A DNA stretch of 64,000 nt from Mesaphorura yosii (taxonomy: Eukaryota > Arthropoda > Collembola > Poduromorpha > Tullbergiidae), in contig WIXG01000380.1 in the NCBI GenBank assembly GCA_009869945.1, positions 1 through 64,000 of the forward strand, read 5' to 3'. Numbering within the stretch: position 1 is the stretch's first letter; each line of letters opens with the position of its first letter. A program made the translations under genes and the position numbers. The notes beneath the pieces were generated by a model. It did not search any database. It saw only the letters and a program-made list of their open reading frames with translations, and was not told the origin of the DNA. Of this stretch, positions 1 to 11,000 are shown piece after piece.

Positions 1-10
1 GACACACGGA

Positions 11-38
11 CAGACAGACAGACAGACAGACAGACAGA
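11..38. repeat. (CAGA)7 microsatellite
   Basis: A perfect run of seven CAGA tetranucleotides at the left edge of the window. It is an ordinary simple repeat. Confidence 0.95.
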
Positions 39-575
39 GAATTGCGAATGCATAAGCACATTACGATGTGCTAATAAATTGAATAAATTCCCAACTTGAT
101 TTAAAGAAGCTGAGCTCATTTTCATTTAACTTTAGCAGGGTTAGGGTTAATGCTCCCTGTGCCGGTGTCCTTGTCCTGGGTCTTGTTTTTAAACGAGTCA
201 AAGTTAAAGCAAATGATGTCGGTGTCTGTCGGATCCAGGTGTTAAAATAAATATGCGAAGGGATTAGCCATTAGCGTGAGTACGGTCGCAGACTGGATAT
301 AACTGGAATAAATTCTAATATTACAACCATACCGTCAATTACCTATCACAGATTTATGAGTAATTCAGTACTCATAAATTAACAGTTGTTCTTCAGTTCA
401 GCTATCTCCAGCTACTCCAGCACTAGCACTGAGATTCGCTTAGAGACAGTGACTCGAAATTCCTGCACACACGCAGAAACACTATCAATACTGTGATTAG
501 TAAGCTATGAACTGTAAATGCTGATTCCTCATTGTTCTTGTTCTGCAATCTGCCTGTCAAAGGGAAGATAAATCA
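39..575. other. Intergenic, nothing recognised
   Basis: AT-rich sequence left of the hAT element. No coding exon, RNA gene or structured repeat could be supported here. Confidence 0.6.
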
Positions 576-1609
576 CTAAAATCCAGGGATGAACAAAATA
601 CAACGAAAAGTATTTTCCAAATGCTTCAGCAACATACGCAATCTTTCTTCTCAAAATAAAGTACTAAAAATACAATACTCTCTGTTACGAAAATACTGGA
701 TACAAAATAGTGTACATAATTTACTTTTTTTCATTCAAAGTACAATATAGTATTTCCAAAGTACATCTTCAAATTAGTTTGAAATTAATGCTTCTAAAGA
801 AATGAATTATTAGCTTTCAAGAATAGTAGCTTTTCAAAATTATAATCTGAAAGTAATCTACAATTTGGTGCTAAAATTAAGCCAGCGTAATTGAACAATC
901 TCTTCACCTGGGGCTGGAAGGGAGTGTGGTATTGTACTTCAAGAACGCTTTCTTAATAAGTGGATACTTATTAAGCATGGCGAAGTCTTGATCTTCATCC
1001 AGAAAATATTAGTGGTAGCAGCAATGGAACCACTGAGTGGTTTATTCTTATCTTTTAGGGAAAGATTGCATCTAGCACTTATGTTGTCTTTTGAATCACA
1101 AGTTATAACTTTAAAGAAGGTTCTATCCAAGATAACTGGCAACGTTTCCAACCTGAGTAAGGAATCAGCTTGTGCAGTCGTAGTTGGTGTTGCCCTCGTC
1201 CGCTGCCCTGGCCTCATTCATTTTCAAGTGGTAGGGTCTGACAACTAATGAAACGCAATTCTATTTTTACTTTTAGTAAGAAACTTAAATTTAGAACTGC
1301 ACCGGCAGGCACAAGTGAAGGGAGAGCACTGAGGTTTGGAGAGTACGTATGGATTGACAAGAATCTCTACGTAAAAGGACTCACAGAAATCTCTCATTGC
1401 CTTACGCCAAACGGTTTCACTCAAGTACGCTTCAAAATACAAAATCCGGAACGGCCATTCGCTTATCCTCCTCGAAATACAAGTACCAAAATGCTCCATT
1501 TTTTAAAATACAAAGTACAAAATAAAAAAATACATTGCGGTCGCAAAATACGTGTTCTAAAATACAGCATTTCGAATATGCTAGTATTTTGTTCTTCCCT
1601 GCTAAAACC
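576..1609 (-). mobile_element. hAT-family DNA transposon remnant with TIRs and 8-bp TSD
   Basis: The element proper is 584-1601 (1,018 bp). It starts CAGGGATGAACAAAATAC and its far end, read on the other strand, starts CAGGGAAGAACAAAATAC, an 18-bp terminal inverted repeat with one mismatch. It is flanked by CTAAAATC (576-583) and CTAAAACC (1602-1609), an 8-bp target-site duplication with one mismatch. CAGGG ends and an 8-bp duplication are the hallmarks of the hAT superfamily. Many AAATAC/GTATTT motifs cluster just inside both ends, as expected for subterminal transposase-binding repeats. Inside, on the minus strand, is a BED-zinc-finger-like fragment. There is room for only a fraction of a transposase, so the copy is non-autonomous. 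Confidence 0.88.
939..1217 (-). pseudogene. BED-finger fragment of a hAT transposase
   Basis: The minus-strand translation contains a segment around NKPLSGSIAATTN that resembles the BED-type zinc finger at the N-terminus of hAT transposases (Cys pair, then a KPLSGSI-ATTNF block, then a basic His-containing end). The finger is imperfect, with one expected Cys replaced by Ser and a disturbed C-terminal half, and there is no RNase-H-like catalytic domain behind it. It lies inside the terminal-repeat-bounded element, which supports the assignment. Confidence 0.6.
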
Positions 1610-1760
1610 ACTGACATTGACACTGACATTGTTCGAGAGACTACACGCGCGTACGCGATAGCCTTCAATGTTGGCTTAACGTTTCCAGTCTAGCAAGCGT
1701 TCAGATATCCAAATTCAAATCTAGCCATAGTCGCCCGCCAAGATCAAGATCACACTGAGA

Positions 1761-3143
1761 ATGGCACGGGGAATGGTTTCCTTGCTCTTGGGGGTGACCC
1801 TTTTCTGCCCGACCCCTTCGACAGCTCAGGTTCAATACCCACCCTTTGGGCGTGCCATGCGGTCCGAGTTCCTATTTCCAGACAATTTCATCAACCTGAA
1901 CCACGGATCTTACGGTAAGCAACCTCTGCTGAGGTCAAAGAGGCTCTAATTCGCTGATCGGACAATTACAATCGTAGGGAGTCACCCGAGAGCCGTCCAT
2001 GCCAGCCTGCACGCATTCCAGGAGCGGATCGAATCGCACGTTGATCGCTGGATACGGCGCGAGGTCCGCCCGGCGCTGGACGCCGTCCGCGCCGAGCTCG
2101 CAGCAATCCTCAACTGCGACCCTGCAGACCTTGTCATGATCCCCAACACAACGGCGGGCATGAATGCCGTGTTCCGGAGCCTCATCTACGCTTCGGGTGA
2201 CAAAATCATGTACTTTGACAACGTGTATTACGCCATGCGTCGCCTCATCCAGTACGTCGTCGATCACAGCAATGTGACGGCCGTCGAATTCAAGGTTCCA
2301 TACCCGATGGCCAACGCCCAGGTCCTGGCGGAGTTCGAGGCCTTCATCGTGGCGAACCTGCCCATCCGCCTCGCGCTCGTCGACCACATTTCCTCCGTGC
2401 CCGCCGTGAAGCAACCGATTGAACAGATGATTCCCATCCTCCGAAAGTACAACGTGTCCGTGCTTATCGACGGGGCGCACGCAATCGGGCAGGTGCCCAT
2501 CAATATTCGGGCGCTGAAGCCAGATTATTACATCACAAACTGCCATAAGTGGATGTACGGCTTTCGAGGCTGCTCCATGTTGTACACGGCCAAGGAGCTG
2601 CAAGGTGGAATTCACCCTGCAGCAATTTCTTCAAATTACGACGTCCCTTCGAGATATCAGGACGAATTCTTCTGGACGGGCACAATCGACTACAGCCCGT
2701 ACATGACCGTCAGCGCCGCGCTGAAGTTCCGGCGGGACGTCGGTGGCGAGGGAGCGATTCTGAAGTACACGCATGAGTTGGCGTGGGCAGGCGGCCGGTT
2801 GCTGGCGCAGAAATTCGGAACTCGCGTCCTGCAGCTGGAGGAGTCGCAGGTGGGCAGCATGGTCGACGTCGAGCTGCCACTCGTGAATCACTCGGCCGTC
2901 CCCAACAACGATTTTTGGGTCGATGGCCAGCTGGACAGATTCCCGCATCTGTACGTGGCCAGCTACCAGCATGCCGGCCGCTGGTGGCTCCGCCTGTCGG
3001 TGCAGATTTACAACGACTTGCAGGATTTCGAGGAAGCTGGGCGCGTATTTCAAATTCTGTGCGAGGAAGTCAACACGAGTGCGGAGTTACGTACGTGCCG
3101 AAAGGCAGCGGAAGCATCCACAGGAAGGGGCGGGCCACACTGA
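1761..3143 (+). CDS. Secreted PLP-dependent class-V aminotransferase, isopenicillin-N-epimerase-like
   Basis: Two exons, 1761-1914 and 1978-3143, separated by a 63-bp GT-AG intron; the product is 439 residues. The fold-type-I PLP family is recognised by DGAHAIGQ (Asp216 would contact the cofactor pyridine), NCHKWMYG (Lys242 would bind PLP as a Schiff base) and the family signature EFFWTGTIDYSP. This is the branch annotated as isopenicillin N epimerase or hercynylcysteine-sulfoxide-lyase-like, about 400 residues, so the length is normal. The first 23 residues, MARGMVSLLLGV onward, look like a cleavable signal peptide, which is unusual for a PLP enzyme and suggests secretion. Residues follow an NHGSYGSHP motif conserved near the N-terminus of the family. 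The substrate cannot be told from sequence. A hydrophobic tail is encoded in another frame just past the stop (see findings). The gene converges on the chemoreceptor to the right. Confidence 0.88.
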
Positions 3144-3393
3144 CTCTGACGACGATGCTCGTGCCCGTCGTTGTCGTGGTGCTGGTTGTTACAATATTAA
3201 GGATTTAATGCACTTAATTGCTTATGGCTCAAAAATTTCACGATTCAAACTAGTACCATTTATTTGATTACACTACACATTGATTGGATTGAAAATTAAT
3301 TAAATAAATAAAATGAATCAGAGCTCAAATTAATTCCTTTCTCGTTGGACAACCTCCGCTAAACTACCTAGGTTTCGTCGAAAGGCAATAACA
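3144..3393. other. Convergent 3' intergenic spacer with polyA signals
   Basis: The 250-bp gap between two convergent genes has AATAAA hexamers on the plus strand around 3302-3312 and a minus-strand AATAAA (TTTATT at about 3259), fitting 3' ends for both neighbours. Confidence 0.6.
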
Positions 3394-4662
3394 TTACATG
3401 AGTAAGACAGTAATTGTGTATTCTACGACAGTTGACACGAGCAGGACCAACAACTCTCTGTCCAGGGGGCCCGGATGGCCGAACCGCAGTTTGATCGGGC
3501 GGCACGTGCACAGGAGTCGACGGTGACGGGCTCCTTTGGGTTGTCCACGCAGCACGCTCTCGGATTTGGCGGCGACGTGCCAGAAGAGGCCAAGAAGGAC
3601 TGACGTCGTTGAGGTGAGGTTGAAGCACCCAAGTATCGCTCCGACGAAGAAAATAGGCGCTGACGTGCCTTTGAATATGAAACGTACCATCAAGAACCAG
3701 CATCCGACGCAAACAACCAAGTAACCGGTCAGAGCCCATTTGATCGCTGCAGTCGAATTGAACATCGCCTGCAGGATTTGGAGGGGTCGGTAACGGCGCA
3801 CAAATTGGGCCTGGGCCTGAGCCGGATCAAGCGCTGCTGTCCTTCCCCAGTGAAAGCGATTACGATTATTTGTTTGCACTTGGCACTCTCGACGCAGCAA
3901 CTCCTGCAAGTGCTGCAGCGTGGACAGAAGCAGCGCCGACAGCACGAAGGCGGCTCCGAAGAGACACTGCATTATGACCAGGTGCGGCAGCACGAAAGCA
4001 GCGTAGACCAAGGCGGCCTTGGAGAAGAGGCCGCCGCGGCCGCTGGCGAATGATTCCCGGACGTAATTGCAGACTGAATTCGAGATGAAGGCCCCAAAGA
4101 CCCGAATTTTACATTCGTGCGCCGAGATAACGACGGCGAGGATGAAGTACGCCCAGACGAGGGAGCACATTACGCCGCCGAATACCAAATCGTTCAGATT
4201 GAAGTCCAGTCCAAGTCGACGAAGAATTGAAGGCTGAGGCGCCGGTGACTTGGCGGCCCAGCGTCGTTCCCACTCACACAGGTGACCATGCCTCACGAAC
4301 CCCGTCAACATGATGGCCATGTCCTCCGTGCCGGTGCCCAGATGCTCTCCCCAAACGAACGAAGCACACATTATCGCTGATAACACGATCATGATTGATA
4401 GGATACCCTCGATGTGGTTGATGTCCAGCTCTTGGACGGCCAGCTTCAAGGCGAAAGAGGCGGTGGAGATCAGAAGATGCGCCAAAATCGAGAAAAATGA
4501 GTAGGATTTCAAGACTTTCATCCAGAGCGACCGTTCTTCTTCCGGGATGACCTCCGCTCGCCCGAGACCAGAATTCGAATTCCATCGAAGTGGGAGGCCG
4601 GAACTGTATTGGCCTGCGCGTATGCAGATTCGGAGGAGAGCGTAAGTGTGCCGAGCGAACAT
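3394..4662 (-). CDS. Arthropod seven-helix chemoreceptor, copy 1 (intact)
   Basis: Single long exon of 422 residues; the first ATG at 4662 gives MAARHTY-like start MFARHTYALL, which matches the start of the neighbouring paralogue. It has roughly seven hydrophobic segments of about 20 residues, an intracellular-type N-terminus and a short C-terminus ending STVVEYTITVLLM, the position where gustatory-receptor-superfamily proteins carry their last helix. Marker blocks shared with its neighbours are LPLRWNS, VWGEHLG, STLQHLQELLRRE, QILQAMFNST and FWHVAAKSESVLR. The family is ligand-gated cation channels of chemosensory neurons; the ligand is unknown. It is the only undamaged member of this three-gene tandem array. 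Assignment to a particular gustatory or ionotropic-type subfamily would need a profile search. Confidence 0.8.
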   Translation of the reverse strand: MFARHTYALLRICIRAGQYSSGLPLRWNSNSGLGRAEVIPEEERSLWMKVLKSYSFFSILAHLLISTASFALKLAVQELDINHIEGILSIMIVLSAIMCASFVWGEHLGTGTEDMAIMLTGFVRHGHLCEWERRWAAKSPAPQPSILRRLGLDFNLNDLVFGGVMCSLVWAYFILAVVISAHECKIRVFGAFISNSVCNYVRESFASGRGGLFSKAALVYAAFVLPHLVIMQCLFGAAFVLSALLLSTLQHLQELLRRECQVQTNNRNRFHWGRTAALDPAQAQAQFVRRYRPLQILQAMFNSTAAIKWALTGYLVVCVGCWFLMVRFIFKGTSAPIFFVGAILGCFNLTSTTSVLLGLFWHVAAKSESVLRGQPKGARHRRLLCTCRPIKLRFGHPGPLDRELLVLLVSTVVEYTITVLLM

Positions 4663-5330
4663 GGCCGCGAGCCGGAGAGAGCAAATCGCAGATCGCAAGT
4701 GGCAATGGCTGTAGACGGTAATACGTAGTGTTTAAATTCAATTCCATGTTCTTTGAATTTCGCAAATTCGCAATTTTGCGTTGTCCCTCGTAATGTCCCA
4801 CATAATTTATGGTTTCGAGAAGAAAGATGAGATTCCACAATTTCGCGACACGAATTGCGTATGTATGTACGGCGCGGGCTTTCGAATGCCAGTAAACAGG
4901 AAACGCTTTGAACATTGGCGTCACCGGCTCGCCCCTGGCCTTGTCAGACTTTCCTACTGAATTACAAGAAAAATGCTGCCTTGAGGGTGAAATTTCAATT
5001 TAGGAAAAAAGCCCGATTGTCCATATCTGCATTGTAAATTGTAACGGAACCAGCATTTTGGGAACACAACTTCCAACTTCCGATCCGAGGCTCGAATTCT
5101 TTTTTCTCGTGCCTATCGACTAATACCTTGAAATTTAATAAGAACAAAATTGAAATTTATGGTTGTCAATCCCCTCCGGCAAATCACAAATGACAATGGA
5201 ACTTTCGATTCCATTGCTACCAACAATAATCTGAGGCTAGTCAATAATTACTAAATCTTAATTACTCTCACAATATTTTACTTGCTACTTGCCCAGTTTC
5301 TTCGCTAATTTGGCATTAACAGCCAATTTA
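4663..5330. other. Spacer between chemoreceptor copies 1 and 2
   Basis: Non-coding DNA that must hold the promoter of copy 1 (on its left) and the 3' end of copy 2 (on its right). No clear TATA element or further receptor fragment was seen. Confidence 0.5.
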
Positions 5331-6645
5331 CTACACGAGCAAGACGGTAATTGTGTACTCAATGAAGGTCGACACGTACAGGAGCAGCAGCTTTCTGTTG
5401 AGGAGCCCCAAATGCCCGAAGCGGAGTGTAATCGGATGGCAGGTGGACAGGAGGCGACGGTGGCCGGACTCCCTTCTGCTGACCACGCAGCACGCCTTCT
5501 GACGTAGTTTCGATGTGAAGGAAGAGACCGAGACAGATGGAAAGCGTCAGCGTGTTGTACGCCATCCCGATGATGCCGCCGACGAAAAGCAGCGGCGCCG
5601 GTGAGCCTCTGCAGACGATGCGTATTGTCAAGAACCAGCATCCATTGCTCACGATGATGCAGCCAGAAATCGCCCATTTGACCGCCTGCGTCGAGTTGAA
5701 CATCACCTGCAGAATTTGGAGTCGTCTGTATCGCCGTACGAGTTGAATTGGCCTCAGGGCGATCGTTGGATCGGAGCCGTGAGCGTCAACGTCGGCGTCT
5801 GCCAGCACGCGATTAAGATTCTTCTGCAAATGGCGTTCGTCCCGCAATATTTCTTGGAGGTGCTGCAGCGTAGGCAGAATGAGCGCCAATATCAAGGCGA
5901 GAGCTCCAATTGCGCATTGCAATAGAAACATGTGTGGCAGCACGAAGGCGCCGTACGCAGCAATCGCTTTTACCCGGCTGGTCGTCAGAAATCTACCGTC
6001 GCCGCCGGCGACCCACGATTGCCGCACGTAGTCGCAGATCAGCTCGGAGAAGAAATGCCCAAGATACTGAACTTTGCAACCCCACTCGAAAATTATACCC
6101 ACCAGAATGAAATGGCAGCCGACAAGACTGACCAGCACGGCTCCGAATTTCAAGTCGTTGAAGTTCACGTGAATGCCGCCGAAGGAGACTGACCAAACCG
6201 CATTTCGAGCCACAAAACGCCATTTTTCGAGAGACAGCACATTTTCGTAATACCTCAGCCGCTTCCACTCGCAGTACTGGCTGTGGCTCACGAACCCATT
6301 CATCATGGAGACGACACCATCGGAGCCCAGATGTTCGCCCCACACGAGTACACAGCACATGATCGCTGCTATCATGTTCAGGCATGTGAAGATACTTTCG
6401 AGGTCGTCGATTTCTAGTTCCCGGACGACGAGCTTCTGGGCCAAAGCAACGGTGGAGATTATGGCGTTCGCCCAGATTGACAGATTCGAGTAGTATTTGA
6501 GGACGACCATCCAAACGGGGCGCTCCTCCGTCGGGATCGTCTCCACACGCCGAAGGTCGGAGTTCCATCGCAGGGGAAGGCCTGAGCTGAGGCGGCCCAC
6601 ATTTATGCAGATTCGGATGAGACTGTACGTGTAACGAGTGAACAT
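5331..6645 (-). CDS. Arthropod seven-helix chemoreceptor, copy 2, frameshifted near the 3' end
   Basis: The ATG at 6645 opens 428 codons to a stop at 5359. It is clearly homologous to copy 1 throughout (LPLRWNS, VWGEHLG, PTLQHLQEILRDE, QILQVMFNST, SEGVLRGQQKG). Relative to copy 1 there is one extra base in the CCGGCC region near 5460, after which the open frame diverges. The frame matching copy 1 continues to a stop at 5331 and would encode the expected last helix ending FIEYTITVLLV. So the gene is either a very young pseudogene lacking helix 7, or the assembly has a one-base error. Its body is otherwise free of lesions, and the helices and spacing are normal for the family. Confidence 0.75.
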
Positions 6646-7039
6646 GGTCACGTTCACGTTACGGCTGGACACGGGTCACTGATTTGCTTTTCAAGGCAGG
6701 TGGAAACCGAAGGTCGCTCGACCCAGTGCGCAGAGGTTAATTTCAATGCCATATCGTGTAAACGTCGTAAACATGGTTAGTCAGTACGCACGCTTTCTGA
6801 CGACAATGTTGATAGTACGAATAAATGCGCGGTAACGGAAGTCATGTTGTCAAATAATAGGTTAGACTTTGACAGGCAATCAGATCTCGTCGGTCTAAAC
6901 AGACCTAGTGATTTTCGTTTTCACGAAAAAGTTTGAGTTGAAATAAGACAGCAAAAACATCAACAATTTCTATCTGTACTTTTTACAATTTTACTACTTG
7001 CTTACGACCGGCTAAGAACGATGAAAATGGAAAGCAAGG
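6646..7039. other. Spacer between copy 2 and the third, decayed copy
   Basis: Non-coding; expected to contain the copy 2 promoter. Nothing else recognised. Confidence 0.5.
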
Positions 7040-8090
7040 ATTGTTTTAAACGACAAGTACTTAAAGCGTGTACTCGCAATCTGCCAAAGCACGGTCCTTT
7101 CCAGGAGCCCGAGAACTCCGAAGCGGAGTGTGGTCGGGCCGCACCTGCACAGCAGACGCCGATGACGCGCTCCTTTGGCCTGCCGACGCGCACGCAGTAC
7201 TCGCTCAGATTTGGCGGCGACATGCCAAAAAATCCCGAGGGATACGACACCGGCAGCAAAGTCTTGGGTCATGGCGAAGTCAACCCCGACTAAAAGATAG
7301 GCAGTTGTACAGCTTTGAAGGCGAGGCGAACCAAATAAAACCAGCCCGCCCGCCAACGACTGTGTACGCTGAAGCCGTCCAGTGGATCGCTTCGAATTGA
7401 ATACAGCCTGAAGAATGACCAGACGTTGGTACTGTCGGACAACATCCTCGGAACCTGACTTTGATGTTTCTCCTTGTGGGCGTGAGCTTGGCACTCTGTC
7501 GTCAGGACGTCATGCAAGTGCTGCAACGTGGGAAAGACGAGCGTCACCATCACTGCGAGGGCTGTGGACAAGCAGGCCATAATTAACAAATGAGCCAACA
7601 CGAAAGGGGCGTAGATCGCACCCGTAGGGAGATAGTCCAGTTGCGAGACCCACTCACAAATCAAGTCCGAGATGAATGGCCTCAGAAACCGAATTCTGCA
7701 CTCCCATACTGAGAAGAATATTACTATTGGAAGTTGGCAGCTGACCATACTGAGGAGAATGGCGCCAAATTTCAAATCTTTGAGGTTGAAGCCAAGACCC
7801 AAGCTGAATGATGGACCTCCTGCTCGTTCGTTCCACCAACGGTGTTCTTTCTGGCACATTTGCCTGTGGCCTATGAATCCATTCAGCGTGGCGCGTGCTT
7901 CGTCCGTGTCAAAATGCTCGCCCGCCACCAGCGCACAGCAGAGGAGAGATGCTTCCAAGTTGCCGCATATGAAAGCGCTCTCCAGACTGGGCAGTTGCAG
8001 ATTTCGGGCGGCCAGTTTGAGAACGAAAGTGATGGCAGAGATTGCGAGGTACGAGCAGCTCGACAGAATCGAGTAGCTGCTTCATAATTC
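7040..8090 (-). pseudogene. Chemoreceptor copy 3, pseudogene
   Basis: Blocks homologous to copies 1 and 2 lie in order on the minus strand but in at least three different frames: SYSILSSCSYL at the right, VAGEHFDTDEARATLNGF, FGAILLSMVSCQ and FPTLQHLHDVL in the middle, QRLVILQAVFNS after a frame change, and FWHVAAKSERVLR followed by RHRRLLCRC at the left. The N-terminal ~75 residues are missing: an in-frame TGA directly precedes the first recognisable block. The segment after QAVFNS has lost its alignment and there is a small insertion near the C-terminus. It is a host receptor pseudogene that completes a tandem array of three. Confidence 0.8.
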
Positions 8091-11000
8091 AAGAGAATTC
8101 TCTTCGACCGATTCAGTGATGGTTTTTGTTGTTATTTTATCTTTGATTAAGTTCACTCCAGTTATTTCCAACACGAGGGCAGTAATTTCGTACTAAATAG
8201 TGGAACAAACAAGGTTTACGCTGGAATTTGTCCATAGAATCGATCTTATTTTGATCGTGACGTTTCAAGCTCATCCTTCCTGCTGTTGCTGCCTTCTTGA
8301 TTAGCATTAGCATTATCTCTCGGCGAGGGCATGAATATGCAATCACTCGCCTACTTTTTCTGGTACTTTTGGTTTTTCCTGAGAAATATTTGGATTGGAT
8401 TGATTTTTCAGTGTTCGCCTTGCCGTGACGGCCGTGAATGGTGAATCCGTGCCTTGAGCTATTTTGACAGTTGAGAGATAGTAACGTGAAGACGAAACAT
8501 TTATGCGGAGCCACTCGCCAAGTAGTTACATGAACTTCTCATTCATTTCTGAATTGCGGAGAACGAAAACTCAAATTGGTAAATTGGTAAATTGGCAAAT
8601 TCATGGTTACGGTATTAAGTCAATCCGAGGCGTTATAAATTTATGTGCAAGTGGTTTTACAGGCTGACACGTAGCAGATGGCAGACCGCTTATAAGCTTG
8701 ACCTTTACTGCATTTGCTACAGATACTGTAATCAATCACTTCACAATGTAAGTTGATTACATGCTTGCATCAAGAATCAAGAATTTTTCAATTCCATCGG
8801 TCGCCAACTAAATTGATGCGTTTTACGAATTATTGGCGAATTTGTGAGTACAACGCCGTCGCCTTCGCCTCGATGTGGTGGCGGTGCTTTTAACGGCGGT
8901 AGTAAAACATTGGCTGAAGGACTTTTTTAAAATATTGGTGGATGCACCTGAATCGTTTGACATTTGGGACTGTCGCAATGAGTACACAAGACGAAGGCTA
9001 CGGCGGAGGAAGATCAAAGTCAAGTTTATTGCAAGATTGAAGTGCTCACGTACTCGCTTGAAAAACCTCTGCCGTGTTTGGCATTTTTGCGTCTTTCGTC
9101 TTTAGTGCACGGGCTGCACTGAAAATTAAGCAATAAAATTAGTCGCCTTCCTTCCCCCAAAATTAAACCTCTTCACGACACGTAAATTATGGTTGAATCC
9201 TCAGCATTGCATCTTGGCGTGACGAAGCAACTCAACTTGCAATTGAATGAAATTGCCGTTCGTCGAAATTGATGGCTCGATTACTACTTTCCACTTTGCC
9301 ACGAGTCTTCGTCGTGCAACTGCAGCCACAGTGCGCAGCGCAGCGGGCGGCAACGGCAGCGGGTCGAAATTTTCCACTGACATAATTACATGATAAAATA
9401 TGAGGCAAGCGACGACTCGACAAAGAAATGTCGTTGGACCAGTGGACGACGCGACTGGTGGTTGCATTGGTGATGACGCCTTGATAAAGAAAAAGCGAGA
9501 TGCTTTGTGAGGCCTGGTGTCCAATTTCAGCGAGTGTGGAGCCTCTCGTTTCTTTCGACAGTCGAAAACCTCGCCGACTGTCCTTTCCACGTATGACACG
9601 CCACGCACACGCGGCTGAGGATATTCGATATTTATTATGCAGGAATTTAGCATTGGACAAACGACAAATTCATTCGAGGTTTGAATGACAAGTTAATTGT
9701 GGCCATGCAAGAAGGAATTTCGCATTGTCTCTGGGTCGGCGAATGGCTTTGATTTTCGTCTATGCGAAGTACGGCAATGTTTCCTTGCACTTTTCTTACA
9801 TTCCTCGCATTTTCTCACGTAGAAAATAGCACCTAGCTCGAGTTGTGAATTTTCGCGTTCAGGAATGAAGAGTTCATGTATATAAGAAGCATCCAACTTG
9901 TTGTCTGGTAGCAAACTGGAATTTGTACGGCAGTAACTCGTCGTCGCTCGTCACTTGTGCAACGAGGTCAGGAACTTTCCGTCCATTCTCCATGCTGAAG
10001 AAATTAACTTTTTGCTTGGCTTAAAGTTTTCCAGCGTGCGATGCGATACCAGGCCACTTTTGTATATAAACAATGCACAAAAACAATGCTGCTGCTTGCT
10101 TATGGCTGTCACTTGACCTCAGTCACTTGCGACAATCGACAATGAATTACGTCACAGCCACGGAGTTCACGCGGCCAGCTGATGACTGATGGTGAGTGAC
10201 GTGAGCATGTGTACAGTTTCGCTTCACGTGCCAGTGAAATACAAACAGAAGCGAGCATGGCACGGCATGAGTTCACATACAATTTGCAATCGCCTATCGC
10301 GTTTAATTGTTAGCTTAACTAATTTATTATGCTATGCTCGCGCTCTTCATTGCGCTGCCTGGAGTCAGTTTTGTCTGGCTATTTAATCTATTATATATAA
10401 GTCAATGACGGACTGAACTCACTGAACTAATTCATTCAATGATCCTGTATCTTACGTATTTATCGCTTGTGTTTGTAATTAAGCTTAAATACGTTGGTGG
10501 TTGGTGTCATTCACACTCGCCCGTTCAATTGTAGACGTGCAGTGTAGACATGTATTACATCTCATTTATTAATTATGTGTGTCATTTTCTCGAACCGCAT
10601 CATGCTTAATCTAGCCTCACGGACAAAACATACCACTTGACTGAAAACTGTGCCATTACGCATTTGGTATTTGGCATTGGCAACTTGCAGAGCGGGCTCG
10701 CGCGAGTGTGAAATTTCCCGCTTAAACTAAAACTTTCCAGAAATTAAGCCAAGCCAATTGAGTCCAGTCAGATTCTCATTTGAAATCTACATAGCTGGCT
10801 GGCTAACTCGCAGATTTACTCGCAAGCCGCATTCCAGGCGGATAATAATTGATGTTGTTGTATTCGAAATTGCGTCTGCGTTCACTGAGGTCACATCGTC
10901 AAATATCAACATCAACACAAGAACGCTTTTCAGGTGCGAAGTTCCTTCGGGTCAAGCCAGAACTGCGCCGCGCCTTGGATTGGAATAACGAATTTGAGTA

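Noticed and set aside
1248-1661. A 137-codon plus-strand open frame inside the left hAT element
   Set aside because: It runs through the element's subterminal repeats and past its end into flanking DNA, so it is chance coding potential.
4274-4924. A 216-codon open frame overlapping chemoreceptor copy 1
   Set aside because: It lies in another frame of the receptor gene, has no motif, and the receptor frame is supported by paralogues.
8137-8514. A 125-codon minus-strand open frame next to the receptor pseudogene
   Set aside because: Basic, low-information translation, no helix, no receptor similarity and no splice context.
9201-9660. Two overlapping minus-strand open frames of ~150 codons
   Set aside because: They overlap each other in different frames and neither shows a domain, signal peptide or plausible start.
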